DNA of 64,000 bases. It comes from Strongyloides papillosus (Eukaryota > Nematoda > Chromadorea > Rhabditida > Strongyloididae). Position 1 is the first letter of the stretch. Every line of letters starts with the position of its first letter. The DNA lies in assembly GCA_005656395.1 (NCBI GenBank), contig SRSI01000053.1, positions 1 through 64,000 on the forward strand. The letters run 5' to 3'. The notes under the pieces were generated by a model, which saw only the letters and a list, made by a program, of their open reading frames with translations, was not told where the DNA came from and made no database searches. The position numbers and the translations under genes are program-made. Below, one piece after another: positions 35,529 through 46,623 of the stretch.

Positions 35529-35622
35529 AAAATTGGAAGCTATTTCTAGCTTCATCCCAAAATTTGGAACACTGAAGGATTAAACTCAGAATTCAATTTT
35601 ACCTCAACTGGGTTTTTTAACC
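35529..35622 (-). ncRNA. Spliced-leader RNA (right arm)
   Basis: Same as the left-arm SL RNA: leader GGTTAAAAAACCCAGTTGAG, GTAAAA donor, Sm-type CAAATTTTGGG and terminal hairpin GAAGCTA..TAGCTTC. PSE-like block at 35,655-35,689. Divergent from the 5S gene at 35,919. Confidence 0.85.
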
Positions 35623-35918
35623 AACGATATTATAGAAATACCAACCTACATCTATTTCGTTTCATTCACTTATAAAGTTTATGTCACTTTGATAGAGAAT
35701 AAATGTATATGTATAATAACATTATAAGGTCAATGTATTAAAAGAAAATTCCAAAAAAAATAACTGTTATATAAATAAATATTATAAGTTTTTAGTTATT
35801 AAAGTTTAAAAAATTTATTTATCATAATAATAAAATTTTTCTTATATATTAGCCTATTTGATCTAGAGTTTATCATAAAATATATATGTTAATAATCATG
35901 TAAAAGAACAATTTAAGT

Positions 35919-36037
35919 GTCTTACGCTCATATCCTACTGAGTGCACCGGATCCCGTCCGATCTCCGAAGTGAATCAGTTGCGAGCTATCTTAGTACTTG
36001 GATGGGAGACCTCCTGGGAACTGTTAGTGGCGTAAGT
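35919..36037 (+). rRNA. 5S rRNA (right arm)
   Basis: 119-nt 5S rRNA, identical to the left-arm copy, with intact internal control region and a 3' T run (cttttt). Confidence 0.95.
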
Positions 36038-36939
36038 CTTTTTGTCTTTATTAATTAAATACTTTATAATTCTTTTTTTAATAAATGTTCTAATTTACTC
36101 ATATTTTTTTTAAAGTGTAATCTAAATTTATTAAAAATCATACTGTTTGAAATGTTCTCATGATTTACGAAACTGTAAAATATTGTTATAAGTTTTAGTA
36201 AATCTTATCTTAGAAATTATAACGTTTTGTATTTTTCTTTAAAATAAAAGCTGGTATACATAATTTTTATAATTTCCTATGAATATTAAATTAAATTATA
36301 AAAAACTTTTTAATGAGAAATATCTTAACATTAGAATTTTTTTATTTTTATTGCTTTCTGGAATAATTTATATATGTGATGCTTTAAGTAGCCAATTCAA
36401 ATACATTAATTTTTGTTACTTTAATATATTTTAACGATCGTATTCGAATTCAACGCACGAAAGTATATAAGAATATATTCTTTGTTTTGCCAAAAAATAC
36501 TATTGATAAAAGTAATCAGTATTTAAAAAAAGTTATTATTTGTACAAATATAGCAGAATATTGATAAAATAAGTGGTCCATATGAAAAATTAGCTTTGTA
36601 TTTATATAATAAATGCAAAGTAAACAACGTAGGAGAAAATAATACGACTTTAACCTTGTACTAAGTCAAGCTGTGAATCATCAAAGCTTTTTCAAATGAT
36701 TATTAAATATAATTTGTAAAATAATTTTAATCTATTAAAAAATTCTAGTAATATTTTTAATTACTTATTTTGTATTTTTAATTCATAGTTCAACATTTTT
36801 TTAATAAGGAAATTTTATTTTTTTTTTACATCTTCCCTATAATAAAATAAACAAATTTGCTTTCTAATAATCAAAAAAAAAGTTATCGATATTAAGTAAA
36901 CAAAAGAAACAATAAATGTTTTTTTTAAATTTTAAATTA

Positions 36940-37840
36940 AATACCACTCTTTGGCAGTTGTCACATCACATTTATTATTTTATCTATTTTATTTTATCAA
37001 CATCAAGCATACAAAAATAATATAAGAAGTAGCGATACTGAATTATCAAATTTAGTTGAAAATGATTCATCTTACTCATTAAAAAATAATATTAGACAAG
37101 ATTCTACGATTAATTTATTGACTGAAAATAGTGAAACTAATTATCTACAAAAACGACAAGCTAGTGCAAGTGGTGGACAAAAAAAAGTTAAAAAAACTGT
37201 AAAAAAACAATAAAGAAAACCACACGGAGAATGTATTGACCACAAACAAGAACAATAAGAAGAGTTTCACAAGTAAAAACTACAACCAGACTATTTACAA
37301 CTAAAACATCTTCAAATAAAAAACCAACATCAACTGCAACGTCTACAACAACAAGTACCACTACAACAAGATCTGATTATTTAATTAGATATATAAATAA
37401 AGTAAGGAATTTATTTATTTTTTTAAATTAATATTTTATAGACTTTAAATGATGTTAAAGAATTATGTAAAGAACACAGTAGAATTCTACATATTGTTAA
37501 TGAAACTTTGACTATGAAAGCTTAAAATTACACAAATTCTTTTGTTTTTTCTAATACTACATCGCCTGAAAAAAACTGACGGTCAATTAAATTATTATTT
37601 GCCCTTAAATTCACTACTAATTTTTGATGCTGTGAAACATTGGAAATTAAGTTCAAATAATGAAGATGTAAGTACAATGGAAGAAAAACTCAAAGATAGA
37701 GAATACGGAAAATGATATCGAAATTAAGTAACTATATTGGTCGTGGAATTAGTGAAACTAAATTAATTGTTACTCTTAGCTGTATGTTCGATCCATCGAG
37801 AAAATTGTCTGATGAAACTGCAGATAATTTGAAAGAATAA
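36940..37840 (+). pseudogene. Secreted Thr/Lys-rich protein pseudogene (right arm)
   Basis: Mirror of 15,527-16,427. The leader reads FGSCHITFIILSILFY from an ATA, not ATG, codon. The frame continues through a Lys-rich run to a TAA caused by a one-base shift near 37,210; a TGA interrupts the next frame near 37,236. The Thr-rich part ends at a GTAAGG...TATAG intron (about 37,401-37,441). Downstream blocks lie in shifted frames, including one with GRGISETKLIVTLS. Lesions are shared with the left arm. Confidence 0.5.
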
Positions 37841-38170
37841 TAAGAGACCAGCTGAATATTTTATGTTGCGATATTATATTTTTAATTGCCTTTGAATAAT
37901 AAATAATAAAAGAACTTTTCATATATAATCATTTTTTATTTATTTATAAAATAATTTGGATTATCATAAAAATTCATAAATTTTGCTTTAATTTAACATA
38001 ATTTTCAGTACCACTAAGAAACGTGTTCATTTTCCATATCAAATTATATGAATTTAATTATCATAAAAAATTTCATTCATTAGTATTCGCATTTATAATG
38101 ATCTAAAAATTATATAAATTAGGGAAATTTTCCATTGATATCATACTTTCAAAGTTTTCAAAAACTTAAA

Positions 38171-38344
38171 ATGAATTTCAACATCTATTTCTTTGCTGTA
38201 ATTGCTGTACTCTCATTATCAGTATTTGGAGCAAAATCATGTGACAACAATCTACAAAAAAAAGATGCAAAAACGACTTTTAAGGAGACTAGAGCAAGTC
38301 ATCCAGGTGGAAATACAAATCAGGGAAATAGGAATGGATCTTAA
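38171..38344 (+). CDS. Small secreted peptide, right-arm copy
   Basis: 57 residues: signal peptide MNFNIYFFAVIAVLSLSVFG plus a short Lys/Asn/Gly-rich mature part. Differs from the left copy by Asp for Gly in KKDAK. The promoter and 3' flanks are nearly identical to the left arm. No family recognised. Confidence 0.6.
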   Translation: MNFNIYFFAVIAVLSLSVFGAKSCDNNLQKKDAKTTFKETRASHPGGNTNQGNRNGS

Positions 38345-38844
38345 TGCTTCATTATTGAATGTTTACTATTCAAATAAATACTTTCATTTTTAGTTTTTGT
38401 TATTTTATCTTGTTTATAGCTCTATTGATTTATTTTTTTGAGTAATTTAAGGCAAAGTGTTTTCAACAATTAACTTAATTTTCCAAAGATACTGTACATT
38501 TATGAGTTTTTAAGCCTTGAATAAAACAAGCAAAACATTAACTTCTATTGTTGCATTAGTAAAGCATAACATTTCCCAAATGAAGTTTTTATGTAATAAA
38601 TACATTATATGTAATGCAAATAAAGATAAAAATGAGAATAAAAAATTATTGTTTTAACATAGTATTGTGTATTCTGTTAATTATAAAAACATTTGACAAT
38701 AATTAAGTATAGAATTGTCTAAGTTTTCAATGATTCAATTAAACAAAAAAAAACTAACACCATTGTAAATTGTGTTTATTTTAACAATTCTTAGTGAATG
38801 AAATTTTCAAATACAAAGTATTGTTGTTTTTTACAATATTTATT

Positions 38845-38968
38845 ACTACGCATTTATTATTTAGTGTATAATATTAAATAATAATAAGAACATGAAAAAA
38901 AAGTAAAAAGAGGTGACACTGAACCATTAAATTTAGTTCAAAATGATTAACCTATCTTAAAAAATAAT
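38845..38968 (+). pseudogene. Fragment of a second Thr-rich gene copy, cut by mariner (right arm)
   Basis: Similar to 37,000-37,095: gacactgaaccattaaattt then agttcaaaatgatt, against gatactgaattatcaaattt then agttgaaaatgatt in the longer copy. Ends at the mariner terminus at 38,970. Contains an in-frame TAA. Confidence 0.55.
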
Positions 38969-38969
38969 A

Positions 38970-39846
38970 TTTGGTTGTTGCAAAACTTCTGTAATTTTTT
39001 TACTGATACTTTAGAACGCTATAGTTTGAATAAGAAATATATCTAACTTACAATATAATTATCTGTTATTATCCACCACTTGTCTCCATTTAGTAGATTC
39101 CTTCTCGATTCTAGACGTGGAGAATTTCTTTATCTTATTGAATAAAGTTTAAAAAAAATAATATTTGCTTCATCAACTTTACTGACACTTTTACCATCCT
39201 ATAAGTTATGTAGAGGCGAGAGTAGGTAGTAACTAGATGAAGACACATCTAGTAGAGTATGTTAAGTGTTAGAGAAATTCACAGATTCTTTCATTCAGAT
39301 TTTTTCGAGTCTTCAATGTCTCATGTCGTCATATTGAAAGAACAATTTTTTTTATTAATTTTCGAATTTTGTAATTTTTTGAGAATTTTCTTGTTTAATT
39401 TTGATAAGGTCAAATATTATAGATCATAAAAAGTAATTTGCGTTTGATAGAATCTCAAAAAATCTTCAATAGAAGTTGAAGCCTAAGAAATGCATGCTTC
39501 ATCTTCAAGACCGTTTCTTCATCTCTAAACTTTGAGAAAAATCTTTTTACCATTTTAACATCTACTACACCTTTCCCAATGCTCCAAATAAATTTTTAGA
39601 TACATCAGTTGTTTTATGTCTTAGTTGAAGATCCTAGAAAATAGAGTGTCAAAAATGACTTCTGACTACATTAATGTTTAGCAAATGAAAATGTAGCATG
39701 TATAGTATAATAAATTGTAGTTATGCAAATTATAAAGTTAAGATGTGGTACTATCTAATATTTTAAATTTCTATTAATTGCAATTATATTTCTTTGATGA
39801 TAGAAATTGACATTAAAAAAACGACAGAACTTATGTGACAACCCAA
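38970..39846 (-). mobile_element. Defective mariner transposon (right arm)
   Basis: Mirror of 13,520-14,397, with TIRs TTTGGTTGTTGCAAAACTTC and, on the other strand, TTGGGTTGTCACATAAGTTC, TA flanks and a decayed transposase. Confidence 0.8.
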
Positions 39847-40411
39847 TATTTAAAGTGATAATGTTTAGAGAAAAATCTATTAAAACTTTTAATTATGAAA
39901 CTTTTTAAGTTGATATTTTTATATTTCAATCAGATCAAGCTCTAACTACACGTATTTTTATTATTCCTTTGCAAAAAAAGGAATTTCTTGCTATGGGTTA
40001 AACAAATCTCAAATGTGTTTTTATATACCTTAAATGCATATATTAGCATTTGCATTATTTATATAAAAAACAGTGTTTTAGCATTTAGAAGAGTTTTCTA
40101 ATGCTAAAATCAAAGTATTTTATCATTTTTTAATGTAAAAGTAAACTTCTTTTTAATATAAACAAATTATTTAAGGAGTTTTTCTTTACTTTTTACTATT
40201 AACATATTTAACATAGCCTGTAATATGTATTAAAAGAATTTTTGAGTTCTAATAATTTTAAAAATTAGTTTTTAGGATCAAAAATATTTTAAAATGATGA
40301 TTAATTAACTTTAAATTAAATTACTTGAAAATTGTATAGAAACTTTGATATGATATGGATATATTCTTGTAGAGAATATCAAGGGCTTTCAGAATATATA
40401 GGTTTCATATA

Positions 40412-40650
40412 AGGTATTACAGTTAAATTCCAAGATATAAAGCTCTAAAAAAAACCTACATTTTTGGAAATTTGAAATTTTTTTTCAATAATCTACCTCT
40501 ACATAGTGCAAACTTTATGCTGTAAGGGTTTCATTAACTTTTATTAGCTACAATTAGGTATTCTATGAATTTAGAAAAACGTCGCTGCGGCAAGGGTCAA
40601 AGTATTTGACCGAGGAAATTAATACTAAACAACATAGTGTGCATAATAAT
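40412..40650. repeat. Outer diverged zone of the inverted repeat, right
   Basis: Partner of 12,740-12,954 at lower identity, directly followed by the third 5S/SL unit, which has no counterpart outside the left arm. Confidence 0.7.
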
Positions 40651-40748
40651 AAAAAAATTTTCATATATAAGAATATATGTTAACCTATTTGATTTAGAGT
40701 TTATCATAAAATATATATTATAATGTTCATTTAAAAAACAATTTTAAT

Positions 40749-40867
40749 GTCTTACGCTCATATCCTACTGAATGTACCAGATCCCGTCCGATCTCTGAAG
40801 TGAATCAGTTTCGAGCTATCTTAGTACTTGGTTGGGAGACCTCCTGGGAACCGTTAGTGGCGTAAGT
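40749..40867 (+). rRNA. 5S rRNA (third copy)
   Basis: 119 nt, complementary ends intact, with a handful of substitutions from the arm copies (for example GATCTCTGAAG, CAGTTTCGAGC and CTTGGTTGGGAGAC). Flanks on both sides, including a tagagtttatcataaaatat block upstream, resemble the arm units, so it is a duplicate of the whole 5S/SL unit. Likely functional, slightly diverged. Confidence 0.9.
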
Positions 40868-40997
40868 CTTTTTGTTTTTATATATTTTATAAATATTATT
40901 TTATAAAAATTAAAAATAAAATAATACATATTAATTATTTTATTAATATCATTAATTAACACATATAAATATTAAATAAAATGTTTTAAATTTATTA

Positions 40998-41085
40998 GAA
41001 GCTATTTCTAGCTTCATTCCAAAATTTTGAACGCTAAAGAATTAACTTCAGAATCCAATTTTACCTCAACTGGGTTTTTTAAACC
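40998..41085 (-). ncRNA. Spliced-leader RNA (third copy)
   Basis: Leader GGTTTAAAAAACCCAGTTGA then G (21 nt, one T more than the arm copies), GTAAAA donor, Sm-type AAAATTTTGGAA, terminal hairpin GAAGCTA..TAGCTTC at 40,998-41,015. PSE-like block at about 41,112-41,150. Here it lies 3' of and convergent to its 5S gene, 130 bp away, whereas in the arms the pair is divergent. Confidence 0.82.
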
Positions 41086-41422
41086 AACTGAATTGTTATA
41101 ATACCAGCCTATATTTCTTTCATTTCATTCGTTTACAATTTCTATGTCAGTTGATACGCAGCAAATGTATGTTTGTTTATGTTTTTCACTGTTTTCATGA
41201 AAATGCCCTAAAAACAACTATTTTATTAGTAATAGCAACATTTTTTGGAGTTCTTAGATATTACAATTTATGAGATTCATTTTTACATCTTTTAAAAAAA
41301 GACTTATATTTTGCATCATCAATAGTAATCATATAAAAGCCTATTTTAGTGTCTTGCTTTTATACAATTAAAGTGTAAAACTGTAGTTGACAATATCCAT
41401 TTTCTTTTGATATTTTTCACCC

Positions 41423-41472
41423 GTAGGTGACAATGTCTTGAATTTTTAGTAATATAAGACATTGTCATCTAC
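41423..41472. repeat. 17-bp inverted repeat upstream of the degenerate 5S
   Basis: GTAGGTGACAATGTCTT (41,423-41,439) faces AAGACATTGTCATCTAC (41,456-41,472), with one G:T-type mismatch and a 16-nt loop. A related word, gtagttgacaatatc, lies at 41,383. Function unknown; the rest of 41,086-41,483 shows nothing else. Confidence 0.7.
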
Positions 41473-41483
41473 AGTTGATGATC

Positions 41484-41600
41484 TGACTTTGAGCGTATCT
41501 TGCTGAATACATCGGATCTCATTTGATTTCCAAAGTGAATCAACTGTGAGCTACCTAATACTTGGATGGGAGAGCTCCTGGGAAACGTTAGTGGAGCAAA
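41484..41600 (+). pseudogene. Degenerate 5S rRNA
   Basis: Aligns with the other 5S genes over its length (ctgaatacatcggatctc, tacttggatgggagagctcc, tgggaaacgttagtgg), but the 5' and 3' ends no longer pair well (gactttgagcg versus gtggagcaaa) and the control region is mutated. Probably a pseudogene. Confidence 0.75.
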
Positions 41601-41858
41601 ATTTTTTATGTTTATTATTCAAAAATTTTTACTTATTATGTTTCAAATAATTTTTAAATTTGTTAATATTTTCTAAAGAATATTTCCACACGCTTCTAAA
41701 AAGTTGGAAATTTCTCTTTCCTCTTTTAAAATGGAATCGCAAATTTTTTTGATGTTCTTAAGAAGAAAAATTTAATAAATTTTAACTATTGGTAAAGTGT
41801 TTCTTTCTGTCGTTTTCCATTTCATTTGAAAACTATTTGATATTTGTACTTTCTAAGA

Positions 41859-42548
41859 ATGGATTTTCAAAATAGAGCAGGCGGTAAGACTGGTGGAGGT
41901 GGACAAGCTTCTTACTCTGAGGCTAATGTCGACAGGAGAGAAAGACTTCGCCAATTGGCTATGGAAATGATAGATCTATCAAAAGATCCATATTTTATGA
42001 AGAATCATCTTGGTAGTTATGAATGTAAACTTTGTTTAACACTACATAATAATGAAGGATCATACTTAGCACATACTCAAGGTAAAAAGCATCAACAAAA
42101 TTTGGCTAGGCGTGCAGCAAAAGACTCAGCTGATGCCCAACTTTTTATGCAACAACAATCTAATCAAGCAGCTAAACCAGAAGTAAGAAAATTTCAGAAA
42201 ATTGGTCATCCAGGATATAAAATTACAAAACAATTTGATCCATCAACAGGACAGTGTGGATTTTTATTTCAAATAGATTACCCTGATATAGGACAAGGAA
42301 TTATTCCAAGGCATCGTTTTATGTCAGCCTTTGAACAAAAGATAGAAGCTCCAGATAAGAAATGGCAATATCTTATATTTGCTGCTGAACCATATGAAAC
42401 AATAGCATTTAAATTGCCAAGTAAAGAAGTTGATAAGAACGAAGATCTTTTTTGGTATGATTGGAACGAGGATACAAAACAATTTTATTTTCAATTTGCC
42501 TTTAAACCTGATAAAGGGTTAACTTCATCTAATCTTGCTCCACAATGA
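41859..42548 (+). CDS. Splicing factor 3A subunit 2 (SF3A2/SF3a66)
   Basis: A core component of the U2 snRNP SF3a complex, acting in the nucleus during branch-site recognition. The 229-residue protein starts MDFQNRAGGKTGGGGQASYS, followed by an Arg-rich helix and a matrin-type C2H2 zinc finger with C56, C59, H72 and H78 in the YECKLCLTLHNNEGSY context that is nearly invariant in this family. The central region (GHPGYKITKQ, then FQIDYPDI) and the end (FYFQFAFKP) complete the conserved SF3A2 core. The C-terminal Pro-rich tail of vertebrate proteins is absent. Single exon. The ATG lies one base after a TTTCTAAG acceptor, consistent with trans-splicing. Housekeeping gene, intact. Confidence 0.95.
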   Translation: MDFQNRAGGKTGGGGQASYSEANVDRRERLRQLAMEMIDLSKDPYFMKNHLGSYECKLCLTLHNNEGSYLAHTQGKKHQQNLARRAAKDSADAQLFMQQQSNQAAKPEVRKFQKIGHPGYKITKQFDPSTGQCGFLFQIDYPDIGQGIIPRHRFMSAFEQKIEAPDKKWQYLIFAAEPYETIAFKLPSKEVDKNEDLFWYDWNEDTKQFYFQFAFKPDKGLTSSNLAPQ

Positions 42549-42755
42549 TTTGTATATATACAAATTTTTTTTATTCTCTTTTGTATATATTATTTTTTTT
42601 ACTTTAACTACATCTATACATGGGGTAGATAAAAATAAACTTTATTTTTACATATTAATATTACGATATTATTTTTACTAGTATGGTGTTTTTATTACAG
42701 TAGATAATTTTTCTTTATCTTTTCATTTGTTTTTTACTGAAGTATATTATTTAAT

Positions 42756-45118
42756 TTACATCATCATAAAAAGAATTACAACTGGAAGTGTTACAGCAGA
42801 CAAAAACAACCACATAAAAACACAATCTAGTCTTTCCGCAATTCTTACAAAACCATTAAATTCATGTTTTATCTTAGCATTTGTTAATTGATCACTACAT
42901 TCATGATCACAGAATTCACATTGATTACAATGAAGATAATCATCAAATCTCGATGACATCTTTTTCATTTTCCTTAATCTTATCCCATATATACTTTCTG
43001 GTTCTATTGACAGTGAGCCTTTTGGAAAGTATTCCTTCTCACCGTAATATTCTGTCTCCAATTTATCATTTATTAAACCATTCAGATCATCACTTTCAGA
43101 ATGCTTTAATGTTGTTTTACTTGAATTGATGCCATCATGTTCGACAAGAAGTTCTTTTGGTTTTGAGAGATCTTCTTTATAATGATTTGGTTGTATTGGA
43201 ATATCAGGATTTGGTTTTAACATAAATAATTTCATAATCCATTTAGGTGGTTGCTTACCATACCTACCTTTTCGATGAATTTTCATTACAACACCTGTTG
43301 TCATTGCTGCAAATGATACAGCAACCATATTAAAAAGAAAATAAGCAACCAGAAGAGGAACAGATGTGGAACTATGAGGAACTTTTTCACTAACAACCAA
43401 TGATAAGACAGCCATTGTTAAAATAGCTGTAACACCAAGAGTAAATCTTTCTTCCCTTTCTCCAGTTGTTGAGAAACGAGCAAAAAGACCAACTATACTA
43501 ATTGAACACATAACATATGATGGAAATGTTAATGTTACCATATAGAATAATGGTTTCCTTCTAACACTAATTTCATACTCAATCTGCGATACTAATATAC
43601 CTTCATGTTCATATTCACTTTTTTTAACATTAACATTTTGTAAATGCCATTCTTCATTTGGTGTGTAGTGTTCAAGAGAATGTTCCACATGTGGTAATAA
43701 ACGTATTTTCTCCCAACTATACGCCCAACTAGCAATCTAAAAGAAATATTTCAAAGAAATTATATAGTAAAAATGCGTAGGTTAATAATGTGAAAATAAG
43801 TATTAATTGCTTAAAGTAATTGTCTTTTGGAATTACTTTTATGATAATAAAAAAAATTACCTCTAAAGCACATCTTTGATCATCAAGTGGAAAATGCCTG
43901 ATGTTAATTTCACAGGATACCGTATATACAGCTGGATGTGAGCATTCTACAGTACCATTATGATACACAACGACTGGAGCTCTCACCTTTGAGAGGAGAT
44001 CTTCGTGATGCAGCCTAGAAGCCGATACCCTATATATATTGTTAACAAAACAAAAAAAGTTCAGAAATTATGTTAGATATTTCCTCTGGTTGCCTTTTTG
44101 CTTTATCAATGTATCATATTCAAATATGCTATCATTTTTGAATTATTCTCATAAGAAAATATTTAAAAGTGATTTGTGTTAACATGTCTTGTAAAGTTGT
44201 AACCAGAGGAATTATTTGACGATATTATAAAAAAGAAAGAGATAAAATAAAAATAGTTTAATAACAGATAACTCAATAATATTATAGAATACTTATTTGA
44301 TGGTTTTATGATTTATCCATTAATTTCTATGATAGTAAAAACAATAACTTTTAATGTGATTTTTTCTCTATTTTACAACAGAACATGCAACATTTTAATA
44401 ATGATATCATTTATCTTTAAAAAGTTTAATAACAAAATATCTATCATTATATAATATTTGATATATAGCGTAGCTCAGGCAGACTGATAACAATAACAAT
44501 AATTAAAAAGTAAATAAATATATACAAAGATAGAAGATAAAACAGAGGAATTTTAAAACTTACATATTAAAGATTATAATATCAGGCATCCATATAGCAT
44601 GCATTGGTAGCCATGTCTTATTAAGTCCCCCAAATTTACTTGGATCCCATGATAATGAAGGATCTACCCATTTCTGAAATTAAAGAATAATTTAATTATT
44701 TTTTGATTTAAAATAATTGGGAAATTAACCTCGTCTACATATACTAGTGCTGTCATTGTTTGCTTCAACTCATCAATTCCAAGAATATGGACTAATTCCA
44801 TTTCATAATGAACCTCTAGTCTACCATCTGGTGGGGCATGTGGATTATGAATAGCCATTAGATGTTCCGTCAACCGTTTTGAAGAACCATTGACATAGAC
44901 ATTGTGTAGTAATTTTTCTTCATCCTCCTTTGTATGGTGAACATTCTGTATTTGATCACTCAATACAGAAACCTTAAAAAAAACATAATCATTAAATGAC
45001 CGTTAACTCCAAGAAAAATTACCTTATCTCTATAATCTTCTTGTGTATATCTTGCATGTATAGTAATTAAAAACAAAACAATAATTATAGGTAAGGAATG
45101 GAAATAAATTTGTTTCAT
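42756..45118 (-). CDS. Cys-loop ligand-gated ion channel subunit, five exons
   Basis: A pentameric neurotransmitter-receptor subunit of the plasma membrane. Five exons: 45118-45023, 44972-44730, 44673-44564, 44029-43861 and 43736-42756, giving 532 residues. Residues 1-22 are a signal peptide. The Cys-loop is C189-x13-C203, with FPLDDQRC. TM1 lies at about 269-292, TM2 at 304-322 (LGVTAILTMAVLSLVV), TM3 at 331-357, then a long intracellular loop and TM4 near 507-531. A Glu precedes TM2, as in cation channels, and there is no Pro-Ala-Arg anion motif. The loop-C region has no vicinal Cys pair, so it is a non-alpha type. It is of the acetylcholine-receptor-like/lgc kind, but ligand and exact orthologue cannot be decided. 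All junctions are GT-AG and in frame. Confidence 0.88.
44081..44211. repeat. Small inverted repeat in the long channel intron
   Basis: TTCCTCTGGTT (44,081-44,091) and AACCAGAGGAA (44,201-44,211) bound a 131-bp segment inside the 534-bp intron of the channel gene, far longer than the other introns of 50-125 bp. Possibly a miniature insertion that lengthened the intron. Confidence 0.5.
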
Positions 45119-45804
45119 TACCAAATATTGTCAAAAAAGAAAAAATAAAGTAGAAGAAAAGTTATATCTTTTTATTCTGTTATTCTTACTAAAAATTATA
45201 AGTAAGTTAAAAGTTTCAACTTTTGTAATAGATAAAAAATAATTAAAAAAGGAACAAAAGTATAAATATATATAAATTTTTTTAATGCTAACAAATAACA
45301 GAAATTTATATGCGCGTACAATAAAAAGAAGTGAAAAGCAAAATTTAAGTAAAATTATATTAATAAAACTCCACCCTTGAGGAAAATGATATATTAGAGT
45401 TGGATTTGGAGATATATATTTATATGAAAAAGTATAAATAAAAATATATTTATTTATTTAATTGATATATATTGAAATTTTTATTGTCATTCTTTTTCTT
45501 TAACTAGGAAAAAAAAGATTTAGGAGAAATGTTTAATATTTTTTGATAAAAAATAATATTATCATTTTATATATGAAATATTTGAATATAATAGGTCTTC
45601 TTGGGGGAAAGAAAAATGATATATTGAATGATGAGATGATACAAGATGAGGAACGTTGTAAAATAAAGTTGTTTCTGAGGACTAAAAAAGTTTATAAAGC
45701 ACTTCTCCGTTTCTATTCCCTCACCAGAATATAATCGTAGTAGTTTTTCAATATTGTAATTTTTTAAAAAAAAATTAATTAAAATCATTCCTAATTTCAA
45801 ATTA
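45119..45804. other. Upstream region of the channel gene
   Basis: A+T-rich, no gene recognised. Presumably contains the promoter of the minus-strand channel gene. Confidence 0.35.
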
Positions 45805-46623
45805 TTAGTAAAAAAATTTAATTACTGATAAAAACATATTGCTGGGATTTTAAACTGAAATATATGAACAAAATCTAGATTTTAATGTTAAATAATAATT
45901 TATATATGTTATTTTATTTGACAAACTCAATCATAATAGTCTCCAAGTTCCTTAAAAACAGCATCAATCACGCAATATGAAGCAAATATTTTAAATTTTT
46001 TAAGATTAATAAATTATTACTCTAAAAAATGTTCAAAATGAATATTGCGTGAGTATTCATTTAGTAGAAAAAAATAAAAAGAATAATACGTATTTCCTTA
46101 TCTACTGATTAATGATAATATCAACTATTGTGTTAAAAATAAAATAAAATTTTTTTCTAACTTTTCCGTCATGCCCTCCCTCAGCATTAAATGGTATATA
46201 ACGATTATTATAGCTGTTGTATAATTTTTGGTGCATTAAATACATTTTTTAAAATATACATAAAAATTTAATATTAAAAAAATTTGTTTTTTTCTTAAAA
46301 AAATACAATTGCCATTGACATAAGTCAGTTGTAGATGAAAAATATCTTCTTTTTTTGTACTTTTTACCAAGTGAATATTAATGCGATTTCATTTTGGACA
46401 GTTTTTCTAGCGTAATAATTTATTAATCTAAAAAGATTCAAAATATTTGCTACATATTGCGCGATTGATGCTGGTTTCGAAAAATTTAAAGATTAGATTG
46501 TCAAACAACATAACAGATAAAAAATATAATTTTGAACAAAAATCATGATTTTGTACATATTTTTCAGTTTAAAGTTACAAAATATACTTTTTATTGCTGA
46601 TTAAACTTTTTTATTTACTATAA
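45805..46623. mobile_element. Foldback element, ~218-bp inverted arms
   Basis: 45,805-46,022 and 46,405-46,623 are inverted copies with moderate divergence. Shared blocks include gcatcaatcacgcaatat (left) against atattgcgcgattgatgc (right), and aactgaaatatatgaacaaa against its complement. The loop of ~380 bp is non-coding. A long-TIR, MITE-like element; the ends are approximate. Confidence 0.65.

Larger units (their letters stand above)
30457..40411 (-). repeat. Right arm of giant inverted repeat (~10 kb)
   Basis: Reverse-complement partner of 12,955-22,908. The main structural difference between the arms is the insertion point of the tRNA-Asp element, which shifts paired coordinates by 23 bp inside the element (sum 53,390 instead of 53,367). 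Stretches with no feature (30,508-32,374, 33,993-34,927, 36,038-36,939, 37,841-38,134, 38,345-38,844 and 39,847-40,411) show nothing recognisable. Confidence 0.95.

Noticed and set aside
45543..45800. Overlapping frames of 63 and 77 codons on opposite strands
   Set aside because: Low-complexity composition, no motif, adjacent to the foldback element.
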